Source of the DNA: Chloroflexota bacterium
GTDB lineage: Bacteria; Chloroflexota; Dehalococcoidia; JAUQQI01
Reading direction: 5' to 3'
Assembly (NCBI GenBank): GCA_030549955.1
Contig: JAUQQI010000252.1
Location: 1 to 6,098 of the forward strand
DNA: 6,098 nucleotides
The notes under the pieces are model-generated. The model was not told the DNA's origin and ran no database searches. It worked only from the letters and a program-made list of their open reading frames with translations. Made by a program: the position numbers and the translations under genes. Of the stretch, positions 5,605 through 6,098 are shown piece by piece (the first letter of the stretch is position 1; every line of letters starts with the position of its first letter).

Positions 5605-6098
5605 CACGTCCCCGCCGGCGGGACGGCCGCCGGCCGCCCAAAGATATTCATCGATTCGACCACATTCAGTACATCCTCGACCTGAATAGTCCGCAGACAC
5701 GCCAGGGAGTCGCAGCCCCAACGCCGGCCAAGCTGGTTTCCGACGTAAAGACACGGCTGACACGGCAGGGTAAGCCAGGTCCGGACGACCCTCGCCAGTT
5801 CCGGCCGGTCGGGGCGCCAGGGCCCCCATGCCCGGTGGTTGGACGGCCCGAAGACGGCCACGACCGGCGTCCCAACGGCCGCGGCGAGGTGCATCAACCC
5901 CCCATCATTCCCTAAGAAGAGTTTACACCCGGCCAGCACGGCCGCCGCCTGCCGGATGGTTGTCCGGCCCACGAGGTCGACGAGGGGGCCCCGGTAGTGG
6001 GCCCGGAAAACCTCGGCTTCCGGCTGATTATCCGGCCCGCCGACCAGGACAATTCCGACCCGGAACCGGTCGGCGAGCCGGGTCGCAAGCTCGGCAAA
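5604..6098 (-). CDS. Glycosyltransferase family 9 (ADP-heptose:LPS heptosyltransferase-like), C-terminal part
   Basis: Partial gene: the frame is open from the right window edge, so the start and the N-terminal acceptor domain lie outside. The visible 164 residues are the nucleotide-sugar-binding C-terminal Rossmann half of a GT9 (GT-B fold) enzyme. In order they show a beta strand ending in LVGGPD (about residues 18-23), the segment DLVGRTTIRQ (41-50), and the family hallmark GNDGGLMHLAAA (63-74), whose acidic and small residues bind the sugar nucleotide. GTPVVAVFGPSN follows (77-88), then the late Cys cluster typical of the family, CQPC at 113-116 with further Cys at 129 and 134. The family moves heptose or related sugars from ADP- or GDP-sugars onto surface glycans at the cytoplasmic face of the membrane. 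A heptose-7-phosphate kinase-like gene two genes downstream supports heptose as donor sugar, but substrate is inferred. The TGA stop overlaps the next ATG (TGATG), indicating translational coupling. Confidence 0.9.
   Translation of the reverse strand, partial: FAELATRLADRFRVGIVLVGGPDNQPEAEVFRAHYRGPLVDLVGRTTIRQAAAVLAGCKLFLGNDGGLMHLAAAVGTPVVAVFGPSNHRAWGPWRPDRPELARVVRTWLTLPCQPCLYVGNQLGRRWGCDSLACLRTIQVEDVLNVVESMNIFGRPAAVPPAGT

Noticed and set aside
5605..5829. N-terminal extension of the zinc-finger protein by 75 codons
   Set aside because: The extra part lies wholly within the GT9 coding sequence in another frame and looks like shadow sequence. The ATG at 5604 overlapping the GT9 stop is the natural start.
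1..6098. RNA genes, CRISPR arrays, insertion sequences or attachment sites
   Set aside because: No tRNA-like or rRNA-like segment, spaced repeats, transposase or terminal inverted repeats were seen; genes fill almost the whole window.

Overview
The window is high-GC DNA (about two thirds G+C by eye) with every convincing gene on the minus strand, so it reads right to left. Many long open frames on the plus strand are antisense shadows. Arg is mostly CGG, and Gly, Pro and Ala codons end in C or G. The gene content (a glcDEF-type glycolate dehydrogenase beside heptose and glycosyltransferase genes, with consensus sigma-A-like signals) would fit a high-GC Clostridia-type Firmicute such as a Moorella or Desulfotomaculum relative. 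This is a low-confidence guess: a deltaproteobacterium or another Gram-negative is also possible.

The right part (about 6098-4048) is the end of a cell-surface polysaccharide cluster. It holds the C-terminal half of a GT9 (heptosyltransferase-like) glycosyltransferase that is cut by the window edge. A small membrane protein with an N-terminal B-box-type zinc finger follows, with a TGATG stop/start overlap. Two bases after its stop comes a stand-alone PfkB-family kinase closely resembling the HldE/RfaE N-terminal domain (heptose-7-phosphate kinase). Tight packing suggests one transcript.

A gap of about 50 bp (3997-4047) carries a near-perfect housekeeping promoter whose -35 lies inside the last codons of the kinase gene. 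It is followed by a short leader and a good Shine-Dalgarno sequence. This promoter should start the second operon, glcD-glcE-glcF (3996 to the left edge): two FAD-binding subunits and the iron-sulfur subunit of a glycolate oxidase/dehydrogenase. GlcD and GlcE would oxidise a 2-hydroxy acid, and GlcF would pass the electrons on.

The most unusual point is in glcF. The two 4Fe-4S motifs and the linker are encoded at 1226-663, and both CCG (cysteine-rich) domains are encoded in the SAME frame from 653 to the left edge. Between them stand two in-frame stops, TAG and TGA, separated by one codon. The TGA sits exactly where the first conserved Cys of the first CCG domain (C-X31-CC) is expected. The gene may be split, newly mutated or mis-sequenced, or the TGA may be recoded. 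A bulged hairpin lies just after the TGA, but the TAG in front argues against simple selenocysteine insertion.
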